A DNA stretch of 7,600 bases. Source: an uncultured Syntrophobacteraceae bacterium. GTDB taxonomy: Bacteria; Desulfobacterota; Syntrophobacteria; Syntrophobacterales; Syntrophobacteraceae. The notes below the pieces were generated by a model. It saw only the letters and a program-made list of their open reading frames with translations. It was not told the origin of the DNA and made no database searches. Shown piece by piece: positions 1-7,202 of this stretch. The stretch lies in contig CALBZH010000213.1 of assembly GCA_937889795.1 (NCBI GenBank), forward strand, positions 1-7,600. The letters run 5' to 3'. Numbering within the stretch: position 1 is the first letter of the stretch; each line of letters opens with the position of its first letter. Made by a program: the position numbers and the translations under genes.

Positions 1-78
1 GCATAACTGACTTGTATTATTACCAAAAACAACGAAAACAGGGCGGTCAACCGGGACGCGGCAAAAGGGAGGTCAAAG
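1..78 (+). other. Leader region upstream of fhs
   Basis: AT-rich at first and then GC-rich; no gene is visible. A TATTAT hexamer at 15-20 resembles a sigma-70 -10 box, but the matching -35 box would lie outside the window, so a promoter here cannot be judged. The useful signal is GGGAGG at 67-72, six nucleotides before the ATG at 79, a good Shine-Dalgarno site that fixes the fhs start. Confidence 0.4.
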
Positions 79-1842
79 ATGCCCTACGATGCAACACAAA
101 TGAAGGACTGGCAGATTTCCGAGGCAGCAGAGAAGAACATGCCCACTCCATGGGACTGGCAGGAAAAGCTGGGCTTGCAAAAGGACGAAATTCTACCCAT
201 GGGGCGCCTTTGCAAGCTTGACTTCATGAAGATCATCAACCGCCTGAAAGATCGCCCGGACGGGAAGTATATCGAAGTTACCGCCATCACCCCGACTCCT
301 CTGGGAGAAGGCAAGAGCACGACTTCATGCGGCCTCATGGAAGGCCTTGGCAAGCGTGGTGTCAACGTCGGCGGCGCCCTGCGTCAGCCCTCCGGCGGCC
401 CCACCATGAACGTCAAAGGAACGGCGGCCGGCGGTGGCAATGCCCTTCTGATTCCCATGACGGAATTCTCCCTGGGTCTTACGGGCGATATCAACGACAT
501 CATGAACGCCCACAACCTGGCCATGGTTGCGATGACCGCTCGTATGCAGCATGAGCGCAACTATAACGACGAGCAGCTGGCCCGCCTCACGAAGATGCGC
601 CGCCTCGACATCGACCCGACCCGCGTGGAAATGGGCTGGATTATGGACTTCTGCGCCCAGTCGCTCCGCAACATCATCATTGGGATGGGCGGCCGCACCG
701 ACGGCTTCATGATGCAGTCGAAATTCGGCATCGCGGTGAGCTCCGAGATCATGGCTACTCTGTCCATCGTGAACGACCTGGCGGACATGAAGAAGCGCCT
801 CAATGAAATCACCGTGGCCTTTGACAAAACCGGGAAGCCCGTGACGACCGGTGATCTAGAAGTCGGCAACGCCATGACCGCTTTCATGCGCAATGCTATC
901 AACCCGACCCTGATGTGCACGGCGGAATACAACCCCTGTATGGTTCATGCCGGTCCTTTCGCGAACATTGCCGTCGGCCAGTCTTCGATCATCGCCGACC
1001 GGATCGGCCTGAAGATGTTCGACTACCACGTGACGGAATCCGGATTCGCCGCGGACATCGGCTTTGAGAAGTTCTGGAACGTGAAATGCCGTTACAGCGG
1101 CCTGAAGCCTCATGTTTCCGTTCTCACCACCACGATTCGCGCCCTCAAGATGCACGGCGGTGGTCCCAAGGTCGTCGCCGGTCTGGCCCTTCCGGACGAA
1201 TACACCAAGGAAAACCTGGCCTTGGTGGAAAAGGGTCTCCCCAATATGATCCACCTGATCGGCGTCATCCGCAAAGCCGGCATCAACCCGGTGGTCTGCA
1301 TCAACGCGTTCCATACGGATACCAAGGACGAAATCGCTCTGGTCAAGAAGGCCGCTGAAGCGGCAGGCGCCCGTTGCGCCCTGTCCGAGCACTGGGCCAA
1401 GGGTGGCGATGGCGCTCTCGAATTCGCCGATGCGGTTATGGATGCCTGCAAGGAAGACAATCAGTTCAAGTTTCTTTATCCGTTGGAAATGAAACTGAGA
1501 GACCGTGTCGCCATGGTGGCCAAAGAAGTCTACGGCGCCGACGGCGTGGCCTGGACGCCGGAAGCGGAAGCCAAGGCGAAGATGCTCGAATCCGATCCGA
1601 AATACGCCGACTACGCCACGATGATGGTGAAGACGCACCTCAGCCTGACCCACGATCCCGTCTTGAAGGGCGTGCCCAAGGGCTGGACGCTTCCGATCCG
1701 CGACGTTTTGATTTACTCGGGCGCCAAGTTCCTCTGCCCGTGCGCGGGTACCATCAGCCTCATGCCCGGAACGTCTTCCAACCCGGCTTTCCGCCGCATC
1801 GACGTGAATACAAACACGGGCGCGGTGTCCGGTCTGTTCTAA
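79..1842 (+). CDS. fhs: Formate--tetrahydrofolate ligase (10-formyl-THF synthetase)
   Basis: This 587-residue cytoplasmic enzyme joins formate to tetrahydrofolate at the cost of ATP, giving 10-formyl-THF; the reaction can also run backwards to make ATP. It is the formate-activating step of the Wood-Ljungdahl methyl branch. The length is slightly above the usual ~555-560. The ATP-binding loop [12 protein letters not shown] lies at residues 71-82. Other family landmarks are KGTAAGGG (113-120), the [10 protein letters not shown] block (289-298), [11 protein letters not shown] (351-361), CINAFHTDT (407-415), [10 protein letters not shown] (441-450) and the C-terminal [14 protein letters not shown] (562-575). 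Several blocks differ from the textbook signatures (KGGAAGGGY, PMEDINLHFTGD), which I associate from memory with a deltaproteobacterial clade. Start chosen at the ATG behind GGGAGG. It precedes folD, the next pathway step. Assignment is secure; the clade placement is inference. Confidence 0.97.
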   Translation: MPYDATQMKDWQISEAAEKNMPTPWDWQEKLGLQKDEILPMGRLCKLDFMKIINRLKDRPDGKYIEVTAITPTPLGEGKSTTSCGLMEGLGKRGVNVGGALRQPSGGPTMNVKGTAAGGGNALLIPMTEFSLGLTGDINDIMNAHNLAMVAMTARMQHERNYNDEQLARLTKMRRLDIDPTRVEMGWIMDFCAQSLRNIIIGMGGRTDGFMMQSKFGIAVSSEIMATLSIVNDLADMKKRLNEITVAFDKTGKPVTTGDLEVGNAMTAFMRNAINPTLMCTAEYNPCMVHAGPFANIAVGQSSIIADRIGLKMFDYHVTESGFAADIGFEKFWNVKCRYSGLKPHVSVLTTTIRALKMHGGGPKVVAGLALPDEYTKENLALVEKGLPNMIHLIGVIRKAGINPVVCINAFHTDTKDEIALVKKAAEAAGARCALSEHWAKGGDGALEFADAVMDACKEDNQFKFLYPLEMKLRDRVAMVAKEVYGADGVAWTPEAEAKAKMLESDPKYADYATMMVKTHLSLTHDPVLKGVPKGWTLPIRDVLIYSGAKFLCPCAGTISLMPGTSSNPAFRRIDVNTNTGAVSGLF

Positions 1843-1888
1843 TCGATGGGGCTGTTGAAGAGACAGCTTGAGATCAACTGATTGAAAT

Positions 1889-1918
1889 ATGGGCAGGGCC
1901 CACCGAAGCCCTGCCCAT
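1889..1918 (+). promoter_or_regulatory. Strong hairpin between fhs and folD
   Basis: The arms ATGGGCAGGGC (1889-1899) and GCCCTGCCCAT (1908-1918) pair perfectly over 11 bp around an 8-nt loop. Only two T residues follow before TTCACTT is broken by C, so it is a poor intrinsic terminator. It ends 8 nt before the folD AGGAGG. Possible roles are partial termination, 3'-end protection of the fhs message or setting the fhs:folD ratio. The hairpin is seen directly; its role is inference. Confidence 0.6.
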
Positions 1919-1940
1919 TTCACTTGAGGAGGAAGACAAT

Positions 1941-2831
1941 ATGTCGGCCAAACTGCTTAAGGGCGCCGAAGTTGCCAAGGAAATTCGTGCGGAGCTGAAG
2001 ACCGAAGTGGATGCCTTGAAGGCGAAATACGGGAAGGTTCCGGGTCTTGTAACCATTTTGGTGGGTGAGAATCCGGCCTCTCAGAGCTATGTGCGCGCCA
2101 AACAGAAGACGGCCCATGAGCTGGGCTTCTATTCGATCCAGGACGACCAGCCGGCCGATCTCGCCGAAGACAAGCTACTGGCGCTGATCGACAAGTACAA
2201 CAAAGACCCGCAGATCGACGGCATCCTGGTCCAGCTGCCGCTTCCCAAGCATGTGAACGAAACCAAGATCCTGCTTGCCATCGATCCCAGCAAGGACGTG
2301 GACGCGTTTCATCCGGTCAACGTGGGCAAGCTGATGATCGGTGAGCCCGATTTTCTGCCCTGTACGCCCGCTGGCATCCAGGAGCTTCTGGTTCGATCGG
2401 GAACGGACCTTTCCGGTGCTGAAGTGGTGGTGGTCGGGCGTTCCAACATCGTGGGGAAACCCATCGCAGTCATGCTCATGCAAAAAGGCAAGGGCGCCAA
2501 CGCCACGGTAACCGTCGTCCATACGCGGACTAAGGACGTGAAATTCCATACCAAGCGTGCGGATGTCTTGATTGCTGCGGCGGGTGTCACCGAATACGTG
2601 AAGGGCGACATGATCAAGCCGGGTGCCGTGATCATTGACGTTGGCGTGAACGAAGTCGGAAAGACGGCCGATGGCAAGCGCATTTTGAAGGGTGATGTCG
2701 CCTTTGACGAAGCCGTTGAAATCGCAAGCGCCATCACGCCAGTTCCCGGCGGCGTGGGCCCCATGACCATTACCATGCTCATGAAAAACACCGTTCGCGG
2801 CTTCAAAGTTCACAACAACATCAAAGACTGA
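1941..2831 (+). CDS. folD: Bifunctional methylene-THF dehydrogenase / methenyl-THF cyclohydrolase
   Basis: FolD interconverts 10-formyl-THF, methenyl-THF and methylene-THF in the cytoplasm, using NAD(P). It takes the product of the preceding fhs and carries it two steps further along the Wood-Ljungdahl methyl branch, as well as feeding purine and thymidylate synthesis. The 296-residue length is normal for the family. The N-terminal catalytic domain shows SYVRAKQK (49-56), with the catalytic lysine K54 and Y50, then VQLPLP (97-102), KDVDAFHP (118-125, with D121) and PCTPAGI (140-146). The dinucleotide-binding fold shows VVVGRSNIVGKP (163-174) and the C-terminal signature TPVPGGVGPMT (266-276). 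The ATG at 1941 has AGGAGG at 1927-1932 with an 8-nt spacer. All key residues are present. It lies 98 nt after fhs and probably shares its transcript; a strong terminator follows. Confidence 0.97.
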   Translation: MSAKLLKGAEVAKEIRAELKTEVDALKAKYGKVPGLVTILVGENPASQSYVRAKQKTAHELGFYSIQDDQPADLAEDKLLALIDKYNKDPQIDGILVQLPLPKHVNETKILLAIDPSKDVDAFHPVNVGKLMIGEPDFLPCTPAGIQELLVRSGTDLSGAEVVVVGRSNIVGKPIAVMLMQKGKGANATVTVVHTRTKDVKFHTKRADVLIAAAGVTEYVKGDMIKPGAVIIDVGVNEVGKTADGKRILKGDVAFDEAVEIASAITPVPGGVGPMTITMLMKNTVRGFKVHNNIKD

Positions 2832-2861
2832 TAGTCTCGTTTTGTTGTGCTGCATGCGTTG

Positions 2862-2900
2862 AAAAACCCGTGGAGGCCAGGCCCTCTACGGGTTTTTTTT
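2862..2900 (+). terminator. Rho-independent terminator after folD
   Basis: The 5' arm ACCCGTGGAGG (2866-2876) pairs with CCTCTACGGGT (2883-2893) over 11 bp with one G-T wobble, around the 6-nt loop CCAGGC. An A run (2862-2865) lies before it and a T run (2893-2900) after it, so the stem can lengthen further. This is a textbook intrinsic terminator that closes the fhs-folD unit about 30 nt after the folD stop. Confidence 0.93.
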
Positions 2901-2902
2901 CT

Positions 2903-2931
2903 TTGCCAACCCGAGGCATACGGTCGATACT
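2903..2931 (+). promoter_or_regulatory. Candidate sigma-70 promoter for the PilZ-like/DUF1573 unit
   Basis: TTGCCA (2903-2908, five of six matches to the -35 consensus) is followed after exactly 17 nt by GATACT (2926-2931, four of six to the -10 consensus). It lies directly behind the folD terminator, where a new transcription unit would have to begin. Transcription would start near 2938, leaving a leader of about 90 nt. Weak matches of this kind occur by chance, so this is only a candidate. Confidence 0.3.
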
Positions 2932-3024
2932 AGTATTGTCTGCACCGGAATGCATCGTGGGCACTCGCCTTGAGCTTGCCGTTCATCGATCAGCTGGAGT
3001 TGGACAAACCATACGAGGGCTGGG

Positions 3025-3561
3025 TTGTATCGGGCCGAGGGGATGCCAGCGACCAGAAATGAGTACAGCCGGGCAAAGGAGGCCGTGGCATTGGCTGGAA
3101 ACGAGCGAATTACGAGCGTTCAACTGGGTGATTACTTAGATGGCCGATTGGACGAAGGGCTGGAAATCCTCACGAAGCGGAACCCTGGGTTTCACTTCGA
3201 GAGAGAGCAGCTGGTGCGATTGGCGGTGGGATATGGGCTGAACAGCTTGTTCAGACAGGAGGCTCGCAGAAGCACGGAGCTCTCCGGTTTTTATCAAAGG
3301 ATTCTGGATCAGGACCCCGAAGAGCGGATGGTCATGGAAGATCTATCCCTTCGAGGTGCCAGGTTCCGTGTCTTCCTGCCCAATCCTATCCAAGTGAATG
3401 AGATTCTGCGGATCCGGTTCACGCTCGACGATGCGGCGGGAACGGAGGTCGCCAAAAGCGTCGTTACGAAAAATATCGTCGGGAGTGCGGTTGGCGTCGC
3501 GTTTTTTGATCCGCAAGCGGATCCAATTCTTGAGGCCTACCTTGCAGCGAGGTCTGCTTGA
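3025..3561 (+). CDS. PilZ-like domain protein
   Basis: A 178-residue soluble protein without signal peptide or membrane segment. The C-terminal half (about 99-175) looks like a PilZ domain: MEDLSLRGARF at 104-114 fits the D-x-S-x-x-G motif (D106, S108, G111), followed by alternating beta strands (FRVFLP, ILRIRFTL, EVAKSVV) and GSAVGVAFF (153-161). PilZ domains often bind cyclic di-GMP, but the usual RxxxR motif is not clear here (RRSTELSGFYQR, 81-92, is the nearest stretch), so ligand binding is uncertain. The N-terminal half is charged and unrecognised. The start is uncertain. TTG at 3025 has GAGGG at 3015-3019. ATG at 3043 has GAGGGG abutting it. TTG at 3091 has the best Shine-Dalgarno, AAGGAGG at 3076-3082, with 8-nt spacing, and would give 156 residues. 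It lies 24 nt before the DUF1573 gene and is probably cotranscribed with it. Confidence 0.65.
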   Translation: MYRAEGMPATRNEYSRAKEAVALAGNERITSVQLGDYLDGRLDEGLEILTKRNPGFHFEREQLVRLAVGYGLNSLFRQEARRSTELSGFYQRILDQDPEERMVMEDLSLRGARFRVFLPNPIQVNEILRIRFTLDDAAGTEVAKSVVTKNIVGSAVGVAFFDPQADPILEAYLAARSA

Positions 3562-3585
3562 TGCTCATAAGGGAGGTTTGGGATT

Positions 3586-4041
3586 GTGAGCAATGTGGTC
3601 AAGAGAACATCCTTACGGCTGCTCATGGTGTTTTGTCTTTGCTTGATGAGCGTATCCCCATGGACCAACGCGGCAGCCGGCCGGAAAGGCGAAGCAAGTC
3701 AGGCCAAGCAGGAAGCCAGCGAATCGGGCCCGGTACTTGACATTCCGGTCACTTCTTATGATCTCGGAGTCATCAAGACCAGGGGAGCCAGGTACCAGCA
3801 TGATTTCACGCTTCTGAACGTGGGAGATGACGTTCTCGAAATCAAGGAAGTGCTGGTTGGTTGAGGGTGTGAGGCCCGGTTCGACCGGGCAATCCCTCCA
3901 GGTGGAGCGGGTACAGTCACCATTCTGTTGGAACCGGCGAAATGTCGGGGCAGTACAAAAAAGACCGCCATCGTGCGAACGAACGATCCCAACAACGATA
4001 CGGCGTGGCTCAGCTTGACGTGGCGATTCGAGGGATCGTGA
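3586..4041 (+). CDS. Secreted DUF1573 protein, probable selenoprotein (TGA at 3862 read as Sec)
   Basis: Start is GTG, with GGGAGG at 3571-3576 and a 9-nt spacer. Residues 1-31 form a signal peptide: basic KR, hydrophobic core LLMVFCLCLM and AAA before the likely cut. Residues ~51-151 match the DUF1573 Ig-like domain: SYDLGVIKTRGARYQHDFTLLNVG, then the Cys motif, then IPPGGAGTVTI, a TAIVRTNDP strand and a final LSLTWRFEG strand. One TGA at 3862-3864 (codon 93) interrupts it. The same frame then continues through the rest of the domain for 58 codons to TGA at 4039-4041. In the family this region usually reads Ser-Cys-Gly-Cys; here it reads Gly-TGA-Gly-Cys95, so the TGA replaces the first Cys, the classic sign of selenocysteine. 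If so, the protein has 151 residues and a Sec-Gly-Cys motif in the periplasm. The function of DUF1573 is unknown; a redox or metal-binding role is inference. The alternative is a recent nonsense mutation leaving a 92-residue fragment. Confidence 0.8.
3874..3890 (+). promoter_or_regulatory. Candidate bacterial SECIS hairpin, proximal
   Basis: GCCCGG (3874-3879) pairs with CCGGGC (3885-3890) around the loop TTCGA, starting 9 nt after the in-frame TGA; the whole hairpin is 17 nt. If the top G-C pair opens, the loop begins G-U, the kind of G required near the start of a bacterial SECIS loop. Lower down, GAGGG (3863-3867, including the GA of the TGA) can pair with CCCTC (3894-3898). The loop lies slightly closer to the TGA (14-15 nt) than the usual range of about 16-37 nt. 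Confidence 0.45.
3893..3911 (+). promoter_or_regulatory. Candidate bacterial SECIS hairpin, distal
   Basis: CTCC (3896-3899) pairs with GGAG (3904-3907) around an AGGU loop. Below a bulged C3908, TCC (3893-3895) pairs with GGG (3909-3911), with one wobble. The loop lies 35 nt after the TGA, has G in its second position and resembles the AGGUCU loop of Escherichia coli fdhF. The caveat is that these bases also encode the conserved Pro-Pro-Gly-Gly of the domain, so the hairpin could be a by-product of coding. Confidence 0.35.
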
Positions 4042-4084
4042 GCGAGAGGTCTCTCCTTCGAATATCTGGGAATGCCGCTGTGGA

Positions 4085-4124
4085 TTCAGGCATAAGGAAG
4101 ACAGTCTGAGACCCGATGCCTGGA
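4085..4124. terminator. Inverted repeat between convergent genes, possible weak bidirectional terminator
   Basis: TTCAGGCAT (4085-4093) and ATGCCTGGA (4116-4124) can pair over 9 bp with one wobble, around a 22-nt loop. It sits in the 89-nt gap between the stop of the DUF1573 gene and the stop of the minus-strand kinase gene, where terminators for both would be expected. There is no T run on either side, so intrinsic termination would be poor. Confidence 0.3.
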
Positions 4125-4130
4125 AGGTTA

Positions 4131-7019
4131 CTATGCCAGCCATTGCAGGAGCATGGTCTTGAGATCCACCATGCGGAAAGGCTTGGCAAGGTAATCGTTC
4201 ATCCCGCAGCTGATGCATTTTTCGCGATCACCGATCATGGCACTGGCAGTCAGAGCGATGATCGGGGTTACCCGGTCGCGATGCTGCCGTTCGAATTCGC
4301 GAATCAGTCTGGTGGCCTGGAGTCCATCCATCACCGGCATCTGGCAGTCCATGAAGACCAGGTCAAAAGGTTGAGACTGGAACAGTCTCAAGGCTTGTTC
4401 TCCGTCCGCGGCAATTTTGACCTCGGTGCCGATAACGCTCAGCATTTCGAAGGCGACCTGCTGATTGACGATATTGTCTTCAACAAGCAATATTCGCTTT
4501 CCCTCGAACGAATAGCCCAGGTCCGTGCCTTGGAGCGCCATGGCTCCGTTCTCCGATGAATCCCGGTTCTTCCCCTCGTCGATCTCACCACAACGCGCGA
4601 CAAGAGCGTTGAACAACGCCGCGTGTCGAACGGGTGAAGTGAGCAGCGTGAGCATAGGAGGCATGTCGTCGACCAATTGGGCTCGGCTCAAAGGACTTAG
4701 GAGCAGCACAGGGGGAGGGGTTGGCGACCCTGCCTTGCCAAGAAGTGCCTTGGCGCACTCCAGAGGTTTCATTCCGTTCAGCTGTCTGCCAATAAGGACA
4801 AGCTCATAGGGAGCGCCTGCAACGGAAGCTTTTTGAACCAATTGGAGAGCTTGCTCGGCATTCCCGGTCGAGCTGTACTGGATGCTCCATCCGTCCAGGT
4901 AATGGACCAGGCTTGTGCGAATCAGGGCATTGTCCTCGACGAGCAGGAGGCGTAATCCGCGAAGAACCTGAGAATGGGCAAGCGACGGGCCGTGCACCAG
5001 CGGGAGACTCAATCGGAACGAGAACATTGATCCCAGGCCCGGCGTACTTTCCACCTCGATTTGTCCCCCCATCAGATCGATCAACTGCTTGGTGATCGCC
5101 AAACCGAGGCCCGTGCCCCCATGACGGCGGGTGCTCGATCCATCCGCTTGGGTGAATGAGTCAAAGAGACTCTTTTGAGCCTCAGCGTGGATCCCTATCC
5201 CCGAATCGCAAATCTGAAATAGCAGCGCAGTATTTGCTGAGCTGAGCTGTTCGGTGGTCACGCGGATTTCCACCCAGCCCACGTCGGTGAACTTCACGCC
5301 GTTGCTCAATAGTCTCACGAGGATCTGTCGTAGCCGGGTTGCGTCACCGAGGACCTTCTGAGGGACGTCATTGTGGATGAGGCAGTTGAGGATCAAACCC
5401 TTGCTCTCGGCACGGTCAGCAAGGAGAAAAGCGGCCTCCTCCACGACTTCCCGAAGATCGAGCTCCGCCTCCTCGAGCGTCATCCTGCCTGCTTCGATGC
5501 TTGAGAAATCGAGCATGTCCTCGATGATGCCAAGGAGTATCTCGGCTGAGTGCTGGGCGGTCTGAGCGTACTGGCGCTCCGTGTTTTTCAGGTCGCCTTG
5601 CTTCAGGAGCGCGAGCATTCCCAGGACGCCATGAATCGGCGTGCGTATCTCGTGGCTCATGTTGGCCAAAAAGCTGGCTTTGGCCTTTGCGGCTGCTTCG
5701 GCGGCCCGTTGGGCTTTTTCCAGGTCCGACTGGGCCTTTTTCCGCTGGAGGGCGTTCAGAAACATCTCGGCGACCATTCGGAGGAGCATCAAGATCTCCG
5801 GATTCCATGAGATCGGGCCGGTCCTGGAATGGAAGCCGAGAAAGCCCAACGGCACCGCACCCGTGGCCAAGGGCACCGCGGCAAACGAGCGGATGCCCAA
5901 GGATTGCATCAGTCTCTTTTCGGGCGCGGCTCCGGGGGGCAATTCTCCGACCTCGCGGATGTAAACAGTCTCGAGATCTTCCAGCTGCTCCATCGACCAG
6001 TTGAAGGAGGTCAGGGAAAGACCCTCAAGCTCGCCTCGGACTGATTGGCTGTCCGGCCCGTCCCATTCGAGCACCATGTTGATGGTGGCTCGGTCTTCGG
6101 AAAAGAGAACCAGGATAGCGCATTCGGCCCCTGCGAATTCCGTCAGCTGACCGAGGGCCTTCACGATCCCCCGATCGATTTTGTCAGTCGGCAGGTTGAT
6201 GAACCGAGTGGATATGGACGTGAGCAGCGATTCAAATCCCAGCCGAAACTGGAGTGCCCGCTCCGTCTCCGTGCGCTCGATGATTTCGCGGCGAAGGCTC
6301 TCGTTGAGCGCTTCCACGTTTTGGTTCTGCCGGCCCAAATGGTCGATGAGCGTACTCTTTTCGAGGGCAAGATGCAGTGAGGTGCGAATGAACTGATTCT
6401 GCGTCTTGCCGGCTTTCAGGAGAAAGAGAAAGTAGAGGACGATAAGCCCCGCGGCCGTCACGTGAAGCACGTCGCCTCTCGTTACAAAGACGAAGACCAC
6501 GGGCGTCACCGTCGGGACGAGGTATCCGACGTAGGCCAAATAAATGGGTGAGAGGACGGTCATCGCCGCGGCCGCAACGCCTGCTAGCACGAACGTGGTA
6601 AAGAACTGATGGGGCACTGAAGTCCAGGGGACGAACAGAATTCCCGCGCTCCCCCAGCACATGCCGGTTGCGGTTGCACCTAGCGCATACGCAAGGCCCC
6701 AGACTCCAACCTCCTCGGGCTTTCGTTTGTATCGATGGTAGGAATAAACCAGGCAAATCCGGGCTGAAAGAAGAACGGTCATGGTGCTGAGCCAGGCGAT
6801 CGCGCCGGCCTTGGGGGCATAATCCCACTGGATGTATGTCAACAGGACGGCGTTGACATAACTGGCGATCAGACCAAGGTAGGCATCTGTATAGAGGAGA
6901 CCCACCTGGCTGGCATACACGTTCGGGTTGGTTGGCGGGCTGATCTTACTCCAGCCGAGTCTTAGCAAGGATCGCGGCAAGGTCTTGAAGGGTGATGTGC
7001 TCGAAGATGACAGTTCCAT
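4131..7019 (-). CDS. Membrane hybrid sensor histidine kinase (6TM-GAF-HisKA-HATPase-REC-REC)
   Basis: A 962-residue inner-membrane kinase that should sense a signal, autophosphorylate and pass phosphate to an attached receiver. Six hydrophobic segments lie at about 40-64, 71-94, 106-132, 139-158, 160-180 and 184-204, an N-terminal arrangement I recall from other proteobacterial hybrid kinases and diguanylate cyclases. A helical linker (210-255) leads to a GAF domain (~260-425), a short coiled coil (425-450) and HisKA with SHEIRTP (phosphorylated H456). The ATPase domain has the N box around N573, DSGIGI (605-610) and GGTGLGLA (634-641). Receiver 1 (690-810) keeps the acidic pair E695-D696 but has Gly744 in place of the phosphorylated Asp and Ser795 in place of the Lys. 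Receiver 2 (841-962) is intact: E847, D848, D891, T924 and K946. There is no Hpt domain. The ATG at 7019 has a modest AGGA 8 nt upstream. Ligand and output are unknown. Confidence 0.95.
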   Translation of the reverse strand: MELSSSSTSPFKTLPRSLLRLGWSKISPPTNPNVYASQVGLLYTDAYLGLIASYVNAVLLTYIQWDYAPKAGAIAWLSTMTVLLSARICLVYSYHRYKRKPEEVGVWGLAYALGATATGMCWGSAGILFVPWTSVPHQFFTTFVLAGVAAAAMTVLSPIYLAYVGYLVPTVTPVVFVFVTRGDVLHVTAAGLIVLYFLFLLKAGKTQNQFIRTSLHLALEKSTLIDHLGRQNQNVEALNESLRREIIERTETERALQFRLGFESLLTSISTRFINLPTDKIDRGIVKALGQLTEFAGAECAILVLFSEDRATINMVLEWDGPDSQSVRGELEGLSLTSFNWSMEQLEDLETVYIREVGELPPGAAPEKRLMQSLGIRSFAAVPLATGAVPLGFLGFHSRTGPISWNPEILMLLRMVAEMFLNALQRKKAQSDLEKAQRAAEAAAKAKASFLANMSHEIRTPIHGVLGMLALLKQGDLKNTERQYAQTAQHSAEILLGIIEDMLDFSSIEAGRMTLEEAELDLREVVEEAAFLLADRAESKGLILNCLIHNDVPQKVLGDATRLRQILVRLLSNGVKFTDVGWVEIRVTTEQLSSANTALLFQICDSGIGIHAEAQKSLFDSFTQADGSSTRRHGGTGLGLAITKQLIDLMGGQIEVESTPGLGSMFSFRLSLPLVHGPSLAHSQVLRGLRLLLVEDNALIRTSLVHYLDGWSIQYSSTGNAEQALQLVQKASVAGAPYELVLIGRQLNGMKPLECAKALLGKAGSPTPPPVLLLSPLSRAQLVDDMPPMLTLLTSPVRHAALFNALVARCGEIDEGKNRDSSENGAMALQGTDLGYSFEGKRILLVEDNIVNQQVAFEMLSVIGTEVKIAADGEQALRLFQSQPFDLVFMDCQMPVMDGLQATRLIREFERQHRDRVTPIIALTASAMIGDREKCISCGMNDYLAKPFRMVDLKTMLLQWLA

Positions 7020-7202
7020 CGTGTCTATCCTGGCTGCACGGGGCTTTCTCGAGCGAAAAATCGTGAGAACCGAGCTGGCGACCCCTGGGAGGTGCCGTCA
7101 ACGAGAACGATGTAAACAGGCTCTGGTTGAAAACCATATGAACTTTTCGTGCCAATACCTCACTGAGCACGGACCGAAAACACCGGGAAACCTCTCACCA
7201 AA
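7020..7202 (-). other. Gap between kinase and aminotransferase-like gene
   Basis: A 183-nt stretch without a convincing gene. It must hold the end of the minus-strand MocR-like transcript and the kinase leader, or both genes share one transcript. No strong terminator or promoter is visible. TTGGCACGAAAAGTTCA (minus strand, about 7159-7143) resembles a sigma-54 site but lacks the GC of the -12 element. Confidence 0.4.

Noticed and set aside
856..1923. 355-codon open frame on the minus strand
   Set aside because: It lies antisense to fhs and folD sequence in a GC-rich gene, and its product is rich in His, Arg and Gly without any recognisable domain. It is a codon-bias shadow.
2175..2855. 226-codon open frame on the minus strand
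   Set aside because: Antisense to folD, no recognisable domain, composition typical of a shadow frame.
2970..3062. Short plus-strand frame from TTG 2970, about 30 residues, upstream of the PilZ-like gene
   Set aside because: Its composition looks protein-like (acidic and hydrophobic residues well mixed), but it has no good ribosome-binding site, no recognised similarity and overlaps the start of the PilZ-like gene. Too little to support a gene.
3862..3864. The in-frame TGA as a simple nonsense mutation (pseudogene)
   Set aside because: Possible, but less likely: the TGA falls exactly on a motif Cys position, the downstream half shows no decay over 58 codons, and suitable hairpins follow. 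Kept as the main alternative in the annotation.
3613..4218. 201-codon open frame on the minus strand
   Set aside because: Antisense to the DUF1573 gene and overlapping the end of the kinase gene; no domain. The plus-strand frame shows a signal peptide and a known domain instead.
7143..7159. Sigma-54-like site TTGGCAC-N-TTCA upstream of the kinase (minus strand)
   Set aside because: The -24 GG is present but the -12 GC is replaced, with TC at the required spacing, so the essential dinucleotide is missing.
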